Shown: piece after piece, positions 1 through 10,274 of the stretch | Layout of the letters: each line of letters begins with the position of its first letter | Numbering within the stretch: position 1 is the first letter of the stretch | NCBI RefSeq assembly: GCF_050948215.1 | Contig: NC_135152.1 | Location: forward strand, 3,816,310-3,880,309 | Source: Halictus rubicundus | Lineage: Eukaryota > Arthropoda > Insecta > Hymenoptera > Halictidae | Reading direction: 5' to 3' | Length of the DNA: 64,000 bases | Notes under the pieces: generated by a model | What the model saw: only the letters and a program-made list of their open reading frames with translations | Told to the model about the DNA's origin: nothing | Database searches by the model: none | Translations under genes and position numbers: made by a program

Positions 1-1400
1 AAACGGACACAGCTCGTGCTCTCGCCGGATAGAGAAACTCCCAGAGCTGCCTTTCGACGCGAGACTCATTGTTTTCGGGCTACCCTCGCGTTGTTCCACG
101 GTGAATCACTCCTGCGATACGTTGCTCGATAATTCCGCCCGCGATGACCGTCTTTTGCACGCTGCAACGCTGCAACGACCGACACCGTTGCGCTAAACGA
201 TCGGACAGTTTCTCTTATCGAAAATCTGCTCTTTCGATTTATTCATTGCATCGGGTTAGGTGGAAGTTTCGTTTCTTCGCACAGTGGCCCGAAAGTCGGA
301 AAACGTGGCCAAAACCTAAAATGTGAACATTCAGCTATGTAAGTTATGTTTATGTTATGTTTATGTTTTAAGTATGGGGTTGGTTACTCTAAGAGTGTTT
401 CTAAGTCGGGGTAAACAGCGAAAAGGTCGTTTTTTTATACCTGACCAACAGTCATAGTCCGAACTTCGAGTTCATTACACCATACCTTTTTAAGCTTGTG
501 AAGCACATTGCGAATTTTAAGGGGGCCGGCATGGTTTGAAATCCATATACGTATGCAAGGGTCAAAATCTAGACAAACTGCCGCTTCAATATTGCAATGA
601 GCAGTTTAGAAGTGGTCAATTGTGTTTCCTAAAAGTCCAATCTACGTCTGTATTGCGCGCAAATTGCGAATTTCTACCTCATCGTGGAGTAATTTGTAAT
701 ATTCGGCAGAAAATTCGAATTCTGAAGCAAGTATGACGTCACAAGATGGCTGCCGCTGAAAGATTCTCTTAATTTCGAGAGATTTAGTGTTCGTATCGAA
801 AAAAAGGCTCTATACAGACGTAGCAAAGACATGTACGAACACGGTGGTATGCATTTTTAATTGATTACTTACTTATTTAAGACGTAAAATGTCTAGAAAA
901 AAGGCACAGGATAACATAGCGTGACAGTCAAGGTCAAATGCCTGCCGGCCTCTTAAGTGCACGGTGTACAAATTGTGTTGAAACGTTTCGATTTTAATTA
1001 TGCATTATGCATGCTGTTTGTGGAGGTAAGTTGCGTAGTTTTTAGTGCCAAATGTTTATTGTTAACTGATAACTATGTATGCAAAGAGAGAGAGTAAAAG
1101 TGAAGGCATAAATTTTTACGATTTAGAGTAAAAGTTGCAAGTCTCACACGGTCTAGCGCTAAAACTTGTTGGAGCTTCTACTACATAGTATTATCTTGCA
1201 ACTCTAAAAAAAATTAGCTGCCCCTAGGTGCCTCTGTGGTCGTAGCACTGTTTTTTGTAACGCAGAGTAGGTATTTTATGCGCTTTCTTTGCATTTCTTG
1301 TCAAACTGTGAGAGATATGCACTAAGTCTTTCTGTAAAATTTAAACAGATTTTGAATAGAATGCCAGTTTTTTTATAAAGAATCATATATCCGAAATTTT
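1..1400. other. No recognisable gene; AT-rich intergenic or intronic DNA
   Basis: I see only short open frames of up to 66 codons with no recognisable motif. The sequence after about 330 is AT-rich, with short simple runs such as the TTATGTTTATGTT iteration near 340-370. Nothing here supports an exon, RNA gene or intact repeat. Confidence 0.5.
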
Positions 1401-1740
1401 GTTATATTTTCTCAAACACGAACGCTGTTTTTATATCGGCTGTTCATTTGAAAACTTTCCGGCCGAATATCTCGAAAAGTATGAAAAATATGAAAAAAGT
1501 GTAAAACACGTGTCCAAGGCAGTATCAGTTTTTTATTTGGATGGCGTTTTCACAGTCACTTGAAGGTCAACTTTGTTTTTTCAAATGGAAACATATATTT
1601 TTTATTATCGGATCTTATTGTACGTAAAAAGACCAGCAATTTTTCAATTTTTTCTTCTTTGGGAACTATGAAGTGCGAATAGAATACCTACTTTATACAA
1701 TACAAAGGGTAGAGTTTGCTATCCGGAGAATTAGTGTTTC
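1400..1740. repeat. Possible degenerate transposon terminal sequence
   Basis: The stretch combining a GAAGGTCAACTT phrase, an A/T run and an ATATATTTTTTATTATCG phrase near 1560-1610 resembles the long terminal repeat of the element at 10275-11240. There the same order of GGTCATCA, a T run and ATATATTTTTTTATCGCG is seen. No transposase coding remains and no inverted partner was found. It may be an old solo end of that superfamily, or a chance likeness in AT-rich DNA. Confidence 0.25.
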
Positions 1741-1770
1741 CCCTCGTTCAGGTCAATATGAGACAGCGAA

Positions 1771-1985
1771 TTTTCTAATTTCAAGTTCATATTCGTGGTC
1801 AGCGACCCCAAAAACGGCCTAATACCAATTTTCAAGCAGGAACAATAATTTTTTAATGTGTATGTCTGCCATATTGGATCCGCCATTTTGTTTTTTCTAA
1901 TTTTAAGTTCAGATTCGTGGTCAGCGACCTCAAAAACGGCCTAATACCAATTTTCAAGCAGGAACCAATCATTTTTTAACAAGTT
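1771..1985 (+). repeat. Two-copy direct repeat, period about 122 bp
   Basis: A block of roughly 85 bp beginning TTTTCTAATTTCAAGTTCA at 1771 recurs at 1893. Both copies contain the phrase GGTCAGCGACC and the phrase CGGCCTAATACCAATTTTC. The spacer includes ATTGGATCCGCCATTTTG. This is a local tandem duplication of non-coding sequence and no protein is encoded. Confidence 0.7.
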
Positions 1986-2123
1986 GTGAGGTTTTTACCA
2001 CGTTTTGGCGATTTGGGACCACTGTGCTTCGATATAGAAATTTAGAATTGATGACAGATCTTTAAACTGCTAGAAAACGTGTACATCAACTTTGCATTTC
2101 TATTTTATTTCTGCAATGAGGAG

Positions 2124-2473
2124 GGTTAAACTTCACCTTGACAACCCAGAAATGTTTAACTTTATATAATCCTGTACATCGACGAGAAAATGTCAAAAAT
2201 CGAAGTTTTAAGGCGATGAATTCACTGGTTCGAAAGTTATGCGTGTTTAAAGTTGAAGGATTTTAAGCGTTTTCGACGACCGGCCCTCTCCGCTCTTTGA
2301 GATCCCGTATATGATTCTCTACATTTTAATTACTGTTCGATGGCAGCTTATCCCAGAACAGAGTGTAATCGCTCAACTTTAAAAATTCGATTTTTGGAAA
2401 TTTCTCGTCGAGACGTACAGGATTATATAGTAAAATGTAAAAAGTTTCTGGGTTGCCCAGGTGAAGTTAAGCC
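2124..2473. mobile_element. MITE with long terminal inverted repeats and 8-bp target duplication
   Basis: The left end begins GGTTAAACTTCACCTTGAC and the right end read in reverse begins GGCTTAACTTCACCTGGGC. The inverted arms run about 95 bp, including the CAACCCAGAAA, TACAGGATTATATA and AAAAATCGAA blocks, around a unique core of about 150 bp. The flanks ATGAGGAG (2116-2123) and ATGTGGAG (2474-2481) match at 7 of 8 positions, which fits an 8-bp target-site duplication. No transposase is encoded. An 8-bp duplication points to hAT-like, P-like or Merlin-like mobilisation, and the family is not named. Confidence 0.75.
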
Positions 2474-2481
2474 ATGTGGAG

Positions 2482-3614
2482 TCTTCTAGCTGAAGGAAAT
2501 ATTCTCCTGATTCTGATTTTTATTAAATAAGAAAAGGAGAATATGGAAAGTGATAGAATGAGTAACTGGGAAGGAAATAGTATTTCTACTGGATTTTTTG
2601 CGATAAACTGTGGAATGAGCTGCCCGAAGGCATTAATGGAGTCAAGATTTAATGCTGAACTCTCTTGGAATATACTCTTCAATTATTTGTTGAAGTAATT
2701 CTTATACTTTCATCGAAAAGCAAACTGTATAAAAACGGTGTTGATTCTTTTCGAAATGTTTAACACGGGTAGATATTATCCAATTTTATAAACTACTGAA
2801 GACAAGGCGAAAGAAAGACACCTTCTTCAAATTCCACAGATTGTCAATGTTCATTGTTGCAAGAACCCTGCTGCGAAAATGTTAAACACTCCAAAAATTC
2901 TGTCAAAATCACGCGTCCGGTTTTCGTCCGACAAAGTCCAATAAAAACCGGCGATTTTCCGATGGTCCATGATGGGAGGTCGAGCTTTTAACGATCGGTC
3001 TTCCCGCGCGTCGAGGTGTAATAATATCGCGGATACGATCGGAACGGAACCTGTCCTCTCGCGACAAGCCCTTGTACCAGAAGGATTACAATTCCGTTCC
3101 ATTTAAAACTGTCAACGGCACTTCTTTCAATTGCGACCGGTGGAATTCGTGGCGCAGCTGGATTACGGAGTGCCCCGCCTGGCGGGGCTCTCGAGATTTC
3201 ATTTTCACGCGGGGCTCGCTGGAAGGGGCCGAAAACGACGCCACTATCGTAACCCTTTAAACTCGGAGATAGCGGTTCCAGCCGCCCATTGACCCAGATC
3301 CGGGCTCTGCCACGGTGCGAGCGGAATTTCACCGGGGCGCGAAGGATTCCAGGACTCGATTCGCCAGGACTCGATCCCGCAAACCTCTCGCGAGTTGCCA
3401 AACCGCCCACCCTACCTTTTTCTACGAATTTTTCGAGAGTCACCCGATTTTCGGTTACTGCGATTATACGCCGAGATTGAAGTCAATTCAATCTGACTTT
3501 GCAGAGATGCTTTCGGACATCGTTCTGGGACAGTTGGCAATTTTTCTTAGCTTGTAGACCTATCATAAACAGTAACTTGCAACCTCAACTTTCAATTTTT
3601 CCTACCATTTCGAT
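2482..3614. other. No recognisable gene
   Basis: Open frames on both strands between about 2851 and 3557 overlap each other and have no motif, signal peptide or conserved look. The region around 3000-3420 is GC-rich. I see no repeat with a partner elsewhere in the window. Confidence 0.45.
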
Positions 3615-4139
3615 TACAGTGATTTCTCTATACCGGGTGGTTCACGACAAACAGGCCACCTAAATAGCTCCGTTAGGATTAGAGATAGAAGAAAATGTTA
3701 GAGAGAAAAGTTGTACTGTTAAAGGGGGCAAATATGGTGATATAAAAAAATGTTCCTATTGTAGTCGTTTTCAAGGTCTTTTGAAGGTCATCGATGATTT
3801 TCAAATAGCACCACATATTTTTAACTTCACAGTGTTGTAGCTGATGTCAAGGCGAGTTCAATGATGTGGTACACTATGACCTTCAAATGACCTTGGACTC
3901 ATTAATAGATATAGTTTGACTACTCTGTTTGATCAACGGAAATTGAATTCCTTCAGTCATTAGGTCTCATAACACGTATTCCGTTAACGGAAGGTGATCT
4001 CTAAGCGTACACAAACTAGATTATCAACAAACTACTGGTATGTATGCCGAGTCAGTTATGGTCATCGAATTATTGCGAGTGTATCAGTTCATCGATAACC
4101 GTTTAGCGATGCGTTACTCAAACTAACACAAGACCGATC

Positions 4140-4895
4140 TTATTTCCATTTATTACGAAAGTCGTCAATGTCTTCGAGAAGCTGTTCGTCTTTTCAAAGA
4201 CCGATTTCCTGATCGCAGATGTCCATCTCGTTCTACCTATTCAAATTTAGTTAAAAAGTTCCGTGAATTAGGCAGTGTAGAAAATAAAAGACCTGTGAAA
4301 GTGAGAAGTGTAACAAATGAAGCAAATGCAGTCAATGTTCTTGGTGCAGTAAATGTAAATCCTTGCATCAGCACTAGACAACTCAGTAGAGAAAGTGGCG
4401 TTGGCCGAGCAAGTATCATGCGAATATTTCGATTACACAAATTCCATCCATATCACATATCGCTCCACCAAGAACTTCATGGAAGAGATTTCGAAAATCG
4501 CGTAAATTTTTGTGAGTGGGGTTTGAGGCAAATTAGAAATGATAGCCGATTTTTTAGTAACGTATTATTTACTGATGAGGCTTCCTTCACAAATCACGTA
4601 TCGTAAAAGAATTTCTGAACAATAAATATCCAAATCGCTGGATAGGACGTAATGGACACATACTATGGCCAGCTCGTTCCCCCGATCCAACTCCTCTTAA
4701 TTTTTTTTTGTGGGGAACACTCAAAGATGATGTATATAGTGATCAACCGACTACACCAGAGAACATGCAAGAAAGAATAATTAGATCTTGTAGATCAATT
4801 CCAACAGAAACAATTGAAAGTACAATTGATTGCCTTGTAAAACGTTTAAATGTTTGTGTTATTGCTCAAGGTCATAATTTCGAACATTTAATTTA
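4140..4895 (+). pseudogene. Transposase remnant, DUF4817-type, with internal deletion
   Basis: Reading from about 4140, the product begins with a helix-turn-helix-like segment (residues like REAVRLFKDRFPDRRCPSR) and continues through a second HTH-like stretch (STRQLSRESGVGRASIMRIF). It reaches the first catalytic aspartate in VLFTDEASFTNH near 4570. The frame then breaks, and the sequence jumps to a C-terminal part containing RWIGR, SPDPTPLNFFLWG and a C-terminal helix region ending near 4895. The stretch that normally carries the second catalytic Asp is absent. The position usually filled by the third Asp in TPLD reads Asn. The gene cannot encode an active enzyme, although the element's ends might still be moved in trans. 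Confidence 0.8.
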
Positions 4896-4933
4896 GTTCA
4901 AATAAAATGATTGCACATTTTGAAGTTATCATT

Positions 4934-4952
4934 GTGTGCGTGTGTGTGTGTG
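4934..4952. repeat. Short (GT)n microsatellite
   Basis: A run of alternating GT with one interruption lies just inside the right terminal repeat of the 3633-5237 element. Confidence 0.8.
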
Positions 4953-5535
4953 CTTTATCATAAATTTTCTAGTTCAAGGTCATTTGAAGGTCATAGTGTA
5001 CCACATCATTGAACTCGTCTCGACATCAGCTACAACACTGTGAAGTTAAAAATATGTGGTGCTATTTGAAAATCATCGATGACCTTCAAAAGACCTTGAA
5101 AACGACTACAATAGGAACATTTTTTTATATCACCATATTTGCCCCCTTTAACAGTACAACTTTTCTCTCTAACATTTTCTTCTATCTCTAATCCTAACGG
5201 AGCTATTTAGGTGGCCTGTTTGTCGTGAACCACCCGGTATATGCCGCCAAGGTCTGGATAATAAACGTCGCGGAATTATCCCCACTACCGCGGGGTGTAC
5301 CCCTTGAGGACGCCGAGGAGTGTGAACATAACTGGCAAGACCCGTGTTGTTGACATATATCGAGAATTCGCTGTGCATTTAATTCCCACAAAAATTCGAT
5401 GATTGCTCGCAAATCCCAGAATCCGAGGGCACCAGTTCGATTTTCACGGAAACCGAACTCGTTATCGTTCGGAGGATTGCGTAACAGTCCCGATCCAACA
5501 GGTCCTGGATCTTGGTCCCGAGGACAGCGGAATCG

Positions 5536-5868
5536 CTATACGACCGGTATTCGGCGAGAAGAGAAGTAGAACGACAAGGTACGCGCATAACCAGGGCCCC
5601 GAGAGAAGTCGGTCAACGACTTAACCAGATTTGCCGAGGAAAACTTTCTGAAAATTGACGAAGGGAGCCAAGCGTCGTCGTCGTCGTCGTCCTCGTCCTC
5701 GTCGACGACGTCGTCCCCGCTGGGCTCCTCGTTGTCACCTCTCCGAGGACAAAACATCTTTCCGAGGGATGGTTTCTTACCTCCTTGTCGGGAGCTGAAG
5801 GCACCGGTGCTTCCAGCGATGATTAGAAGCAGCAGCGGGCTTAATAAAGCTCTCGAGGAAGGCAGCAT
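5536..5868 (-). CDS. Candidate secreted protein exon with signal peptide and acidic tract
   Basis: This 110-residue minus-strand frame starts at an ATG with A at position -3. Residues 1-24 look like a signal peptide: a short basic/polar start, then the hydrophobic core ALLSPLLLLIIAG and a small-residue cleavage region STGA. After it come a basic stretch (RQGGKKPSLGK), one cysteine in FCPRRGD, and an Asp/Glu-rich tract at about residues 52-66 coded by GAC/GAT/GAG triplets. A mixed segment with SSIFRKFSSANLVKSL follows. The frame stops at 5536, but the true exon may end earlier at a weak splice donor, for example near 5592. An in-frame stop lies upstream of the ATG, so the start is well bounded. 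A good splice acceptor sits at 5939-5941. I do not recognise the protein. A secreted or membrane protein, or a peptide precursor, would fit. The acidic tract may be simple-sequence expansion. Confidence 0.5.
   Translation of the reverse strand: MLPSSRALLSPLLLLIIAGSTGAFSSRQGGKKPSLGKMFCPRRGDNEEPSGDDVVDEDEDDDDDDAWLPSSIFRKFSSANLVKSLTDFSRGPGYARTLSFYFSSRRIPVV
5674..5717. repeat. GTC/CTC trinucleotide-rich tract inside the candidate exon
   Basis: On the plus strand GTC and CTC triplets alternate for over 40 bp. On the minus strand they encode the Asp/Glu tract of the candidate secreted protein. A triplet run in frame keeps the coding sequence open, so this neither proves nor disproves coding. Confidence 0.8.
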
Positions 5869-5910
5869 CTTTCCTGTACTCCTGCCGGCGCCTGCGCGTC
5901 ACGGGGTCCT

Positions 5911-5928
5911 TTAACCGGCTTCCCTCAT
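5911..5928 (-). other. Five-codon upstream open reading frame in the leader
   Basis: ATG AGG GAA GCC GGT TAA lies between the predicted splice acceptor and the main ATG. If the exon is real, this small upstream frame would sit in the 5' leader and could lower translation of the main frame. Confidence 0.35.
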
Positions 5929-5938
5929 CACAGCCCCT

Positions 5939-5966
5939 CTGCAAAAGAAAAAGGATGAATGATAAC
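5939..5966 (-). promoter_or_regulatory. Predicted 3' splice acceptor upstream of the candidate exon
   Basis: The minus strand reads TCATTCATCCTTTTTCTTTT then GCAG, a pyrimidine-rich tract ending in CAG, directly before the leader of the 5868 ATG. This implies at least one upstream non-coding exon at a higher coordinate, which I could not identify. Confidence 0.5.
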
Positions 5967-5969
5967 GAG

Positions 5970-6593
5970 CGGCTCGAGGTACCTCACCCCTACTATCGCT
6001 CTCTAGCTTTCCCTCTCTTTCTCTTTCTCTCTGTGTGTTTCTGCTTCTCCGTTCATCGAACGCTGCTCTAGTTTCCGGAGAGTATGACCGGAAGTTGAAG
6101 TACGTGGCTCCTCAGGACGACATTCACGGCAATTTTGATGTTTTAAGTTCGGCGGAAAATGCGATACATGCTCCAATTCCGGGGGAACTATTTAGTTGCT
6201 CGGTGGAACTGGTCGGGATTGCATGATTAAAATGTTTGTTCTCTGGAACTTGTGTCTCGAGTTCAGGGATTTTCATAAGAAAGTTAGGTGAATCACTCGG
6301 GGAATGTTTGGTGAGATCTGGGCCGTCGGTATCGTCCTCGACGTATAAAATCTACGATTTTGTACAAGATTGTCCAAGGTTTTATAAGTCAAGCATGATA
6401 TCGAGCCAATGCTGCAAACTTAAAATCCATTCCACCAATGGAAAACGAAGTCGGTTCAAGCAGCAAGTCGTAACAGAATTAGGAAACAGAAATCGTTATC
6501 AGACATGCTTTTTTTAGCAGAGATAAAAATAATTTAACACAACCCCGCCTCCGGAAACGGGCATCTCTATTCAAGAACTCCAGTTCGTCAAGA
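5970..6593. other. No recognisable gene
   Basis: A short CT-rich stretch lies near 6000-6035 and a 93-codon plus-strand frame at 6236-6517 has no motif. Part of this could be an intron upstream of the candidate exon at 5536-5938. Confidence 0.4.
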
Positions 6594-6671
6594 TTTTTTT
6601 TTTTTTATTAAGCATTTGAAACCCTTCTGGGTTTATTTCGCTTTACAGGGATAATATAAGTGGGTACAATA

Positions 6672-7028
6672 TTATAGAATACAGAAATAGAACAAGAAGA
6701 ATACAATAATAATACAAGTGAATACAATAACAATGTTCGTTAATACTAAATGTGTAGATTGCAATTTTTGAAACAAGAAGCTTAGCTTGCGTCTTTGTGA
6801 ATTATACAATTCGCATTGCCATATTATATGATCAAGGGTTTCGCAGTCCCGATTGCATTTACACTGGCTATCATTGATAATACCTACTCGCGCTAGTGAA
6901 GCTGCCAGGTTATAGTGATCGGAACGCATTCTGTTAACTGTAACGATAAAGCTTCTCCCTAGTCTTAAATGGGCGAACCAGGGAACAGGGCTTTCATTAA
7001 AAAATTTTTGAAAGAATTTTTTACCCTT
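6672..7028 (-). pseudogene. LINE ORF2 C-terminal region with CxC...H....C motif
   Basis: After one frameshift at about 7027 the reading continues through PVPWFAHLRLGRS and VNRMRSDHYNLAASLARVG. It then reaches CKCNRDCETLDHIIWQC, the Cys/His motif found at the C-terminus of many insect LINE ORF2 proteins. The frame ends in a degenerate hydrophobic tail. The element at 42976-44534 has the parallel motif CSCGHETQDIDHVLWQC, so the two are related families or subfamilies. Confidence 0.8.
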
Positions 7029-7600
7029 AAAGAAACCTTGGTTTTTTTATAACTTCGAAAGTACGATCTTTGGCTTGTTTTTTAAACTTCTCAAATAAAT
7101 CGGTGTAGGGAACCGCAGGAATATTTACAGTGTTCATTGACGTTGTCGACTTAGCTGCCCTGTCCGCATTTCCATTGCCTTGAATTCCGATATGCGACGG
7201 AATCCAAAACAATTTAACAAAGCTGTTATGATCATTATTGATCAACAAATTGTATTTTCTTTTGATTTCAAGGATGTATGGGTTAGTTTTAATATCTACT
7301 TCGGTGCTTTCCAAAGCGTGGAGCGCGCTGAGAGAGTCCGAAAATAAGAGAAAACTAAGATGTTGATGTTTCAGAGCAATATCAAAAGCATCATTTAGGG
7401 CAATACATTCTGCGGTGTACACAGATGCAGATGGGTTAATGGAGCGAGTTATTTCAAGGCTAAGTTCAGGACAGATAGAAGCCGAACCAACACAATTGGC
7501 CCCAGAAATTTTACTACTATTCGTCAAAATTCCCTGGCACAAGGAGAACGTCTCTGCAGAAAAAGAGTGCACAATTTTTTCCCAGGGCACAAAGGCAAAC
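7027..7600 (-). pseudogene. LINE RNase H domain, catalytic Asp changed
   Basis: The frame shows RNase H landmarks in order: ILTNSSK where TDGSK is usual, AECIALNDAFDIAL (Glu), LFSDSLSAL (Asp), then WIPSHIGIQGNGNADRAAK (His and Asp). The first catalytic Asp reads Asn and the next Gly reads Ser, both explained by G-to-A changes. The frame starts without a true initiator, since the upstream sequence continues open into FAFVPWEK. It ends at a TAA at 7027, and a one-base shift there continues into the C-terminal region. RNase H removes RNA from the RNA:DNA hybrid during retrotransposition. This copy is dead. Confidence 0.85.
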
Positions 7601-7620
7601 TGATCTTTCCTCCAGCTGCC

Positions 7621-8301
7621 ATCAACCTGGAATTGGTCTCGTTCCTCTCGCGGAAAGCTGCGACGCTAACGACGCCGAACACCTAACGAGGCCGAGTTAT
7701 CGAAACAAATTTCGGTGCGTTCTGAGCTAAGGAAGAAAAATAGTGTCGGGCGCAAGGGTTAACCCTTTGTTCCGTTCGTCGATTGCAATTATCTCGGGTG
7801 CGCGCCGATTACCCCTGTAATTCTTTCCGAGACCGTGGCAATATCCTGCAGACGGCCGTGGCCCGTATTTCCTTTTTGCTATTCGCGCTGAGCCGAGCCG
7901 CGCGCCGCCGAGTTAATGAGCCCGGAACATTTAATCCGGCGTCCATTAAGGCGTCAACATTTGTTGCCCCCGTTACTGCCGAGCAGACAGAAGGGCTCGA
8001 ATAAAACGGAACGCTTTCTCAGACGTGATGAAACTGCACGATCATCCTGCACCCTGGAAATTGGATGGATCCGATAATCCCCGACTTCCTATCTGTTCTC
8101 TTTCTGCCACTGGACCGCGTATTTTGCGAATTTGCAACAACGCGGATCAGCAGTAAAGCACAAAACATTATGAACTCTACAAAAAAGCAAGAAAATTCTT
8201 AGGTTATTTTCATTTTTCTAAAGCCTGTAGCACATTCAACTTACTACGGCCGTTTTCTGAATGCGTTTAGTCAGAGACAAGACTAATGCATTTATTTTTT
8301 G
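7621..8301. other. No recognisable gene
   Basis: A 73-codon plus-strand frame at 7783-8004 has no motif. The phrase GGTTAACCCTTTG near 7760 resembles the end of the TTAA-type MITE at 40774, but it has no partner. Confidence 0.4.
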
Positions 8302-8450
8302 CGTTAAACTTTATCTCGGGAAACCAGACATTTTTAACTTTTCTCATTTAATCCTGTAGATTTTGGCGAGAAAATACCGAAAATCCAAGTTTCAATCCTA
8401 GGAGATCACCAGTTCAATTGTTATGAGTGAGTAAAATTTAAGATGTCCAA
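8302..8450 (+). repeat. Solo diverged half of the 8-bp-TSD MITE family
   Basis: The order GTTAAACTT, ACCAGACATTTTTAAC, AATCCTGTAGATTTTGGCGAGAAAATACC, AATCCAAGTTT follows the left arm of the 2124 element, with many changes. No inverted partner is present, so this is a half-element or an eroded copy. Confidence 0.55.
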
Positions 8451-9589
8451 TTTTCAGCGTTTTTGCCAGGTGAGGGCGTCGCCATGTTGTTACGTAGTGA
8501 CCGTCGCGCGTCGCTTAATTTTATCTGTCAATCTAAACGGAATTTATTAGACTATTTTTTGATCCACTTATTCAGAAAATATGTTCAGGAATTAGATTAG
8601 AGAACTACAAACACGTCTTTATTTTCCCTTCGTTAAAATGATCGTATTAGCACACAACTCCATAAAATTGCAAACATTCTCATCTCATTTCTGACCATCT
8701 GACAGTCGCCTATCAAGCGTGTTCAATCATCACCTATGTCTACAACAACTAAAAAGAAAAGGAGCACAGATATCACAGAAACAACTCCAAAAACATTTCC
8801 GAAAACAATAATAAACAGCAATTCGAAAGTCTCGAGCAGTCTGCAATGAAATCGCCGGAAATCCAGCAAGGATAAGAAGCAATCCGCAGAAATTCGCCCC
8901 GAACGCTCCAAAAAAAAAAAAAAAAAGGAAAATCATCGAACGAACAAACTCCGATTCGGCAGACACGGCGAGAGCTCGGAAACCAGGCAGGGAAAAAAAG
9001 GTGGTGGTCGTGAAAAAGAAAGTGGTTTCGAAGTTGCCTCGTTCCGGCGAATGGCACTCATTATCCTCGAGACTTCTCGAACTCTCTTTCGAAACGATCG
9101 AGCTCGCGAGAGGGCGCGTGGTGTGCTCGTTCCGGCGCAACGACGTATTAATTAAACGTTAATTAGCCCGTTATTCATCAGCCGTTTATTATATTCCAGC
9201 GACTAGTAATTGTCCGTTGCGATCTAACCGGCCGTTGTTGCCGGCCCGAATGAGAATGTAATAAAATTCTGTACCGATTAACGACCGCGATCCTTTGTTT
9301 CGCGCAACAAACGCCGCGCCCCGGTAATTTACATCGCGCGTTCGCGAAATTTCAATGGCGAAATAACTCAATGATTTCGCGGATATCGCTGTGCAAAAGC
9401 TGATCGGTCATTCGATTTTTGCGTTCCGTGACACCGTCAACAACTGGCGATTTTTAACCAGTTGTTAGTCGTGATTAAGCTCGATCTCGAACTGGTCGCC
9501 CGGGAAAATTAAAATATCCGACTAACGACCTCGTTCGGGAACGCAAAAATTTACATAACTTCACGAAAGTGGAATCAACCTGTTTTCTG
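8451..9589. other. No recognisable gene; includes a poly-A run
   Basis: A 17-base A run lies at 8910-8926. The minus-strand frames across 8723-9140 read through T-rich, low-complexity sequence and have no motif. The region around 9120-9180 is rich in AATTAA words. I see no partner repeats. Confidence 0.4.
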
Positions 9590-9750
9590 AGCACTAAAAG
9601 TGAAAATAGTGGAAGAATAACGAGAATGTGTTTATCCAAATTTTCAACCATATTTTTGTAATATACACTCAAAGAAATAAATTACAATCTCAATAATCTT
9701 AAATTAAAAGTATTATAATTCTAGTATCAAAAGCTAGGATTGTCATTTTC
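9590..9750. repeat. Degenerate relative of the 59586 TTAA MITE interior
   Basis: The order GAGAATGTGTTTATCCAA, ATTTTCAACCATATTTTTGTAA, CAATAATCTTAAATTAAAAGTATTA and TGTCATTTT parallels the interior of the TTAA-flanked element at 59586-59790. Its termini are no longer clear. Confidence 0.45.
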
Positions 9751-10274
9751 TAGAGAAATACAAAGAAATCGAAATTTTTCATCGAAATAGGAAGAGCTCC
9801 CTGGACCATCGACTGCTTCCGCGAAGAAGCAGACGTTCCTCTGTGATAATGGCAACCGTGTCACTGTCTCGTCCCGTCGAACCCTGTTTTGCTTCGAGCT
9901 AGCGCCTCAACACTACACAGTTTCTCAAACTTCTTAACTCGAATCTTGTCAAAGATCTACTTCTGCCAGTGCAAACACAGTTGTGGGCCGCGAGCACACT
10001 GTCTATGGGGCACGCTGCACAACTTCGCTCGACAACACTGCGTGAATTAAACATCCCTCGCGGATTCACTTCGAACTATGCTCCCGACCGAATCGCATCT
10101 CCGCGGTGCACTTGCGCTTGCACCGGCCTTTTTCGCTGCTCAACTGTGCTCGCTCCACTCGATATACTAACCCCCTCCACCATACATCGAGTATACGTGA
10201 TACGAGTTTCGTACAAAGTCTACTGATTACGTTACCTTTAAACCGGATAAAAATTTTATTTTGTTCGCAATATA
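9751..10274. other. No recognisable gene
   Basis: Two overlapping plus-strand frames (9969-10318) have no recognisable motif. The phrase ACTACACAGTTTCTCAAAC and its surroundings show no repeat partner. Confidence 0.4.

Larger units (their letters stand above)
3633..5237 (+). mobile_element. Defective Tc1/mariner-superfamily element with ~265-bp terminal inverted repeats
   Basis: The ends are near-perfect inverted repeats. The left arm covers about 3633-3897 and the right arm about 4976-5237, both beginning CCGGGTGGTTCACGACAAAC, and both ends abut TA. The internal region holds one broken transposase on the plus strand. The element sits inside a copy of the 212-bp repeat, so its insertion point is defined exactly. 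The long arms and the HTH-type N-terminal region resemble the insect IS630/Tc1/mariner group whose N-terminal domain is catalogued as DUF4817. That family name is from recall, not from a search. Confidence 0.85.
3615..5373. repeat. 212-bp-family repeat copy, interrupted by a Tc1/mariner-type element
   Basis: The left end is TACAGTGATTTCTCTATA (from 3615). After the inserted element the repeat resumes at 5238 with TATGCCGCCAAGGTCTGGAT and runs through the CCGAGGAGTGTGAACATAA block to a degenerate end GAATTCGCTGTG near 5373. Removing the insertion plus one TA gives a left half that matches the copies at 22285, 31891 and 60813. About 60 bp of the usual internal sequence is missing from the right half. 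Confidence 0.8.
6594..7620 (-). mobile_element. 5'-truncated LINE 3' end with poly-A tail
   Basis: On the minus strand the sequence runs from an RNase H domain through a C-terminal Cys/His motif region and a short 3' untranslated stretch to a 13-base A run (plus-strand T run at 6594-6606). Reverse transcriptase and endonuclease are absent, the usual result of abortive target-primed reverse transcription. The 5' boundary near 7605-7620 is uncertain, because I found no target-site duplication. RNase H plus a C-terminal CxC...H...C motif is typical of the I/Jockey/R1 range of insect LINEs. The exact clade is not settled. Confidence 0.8.
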
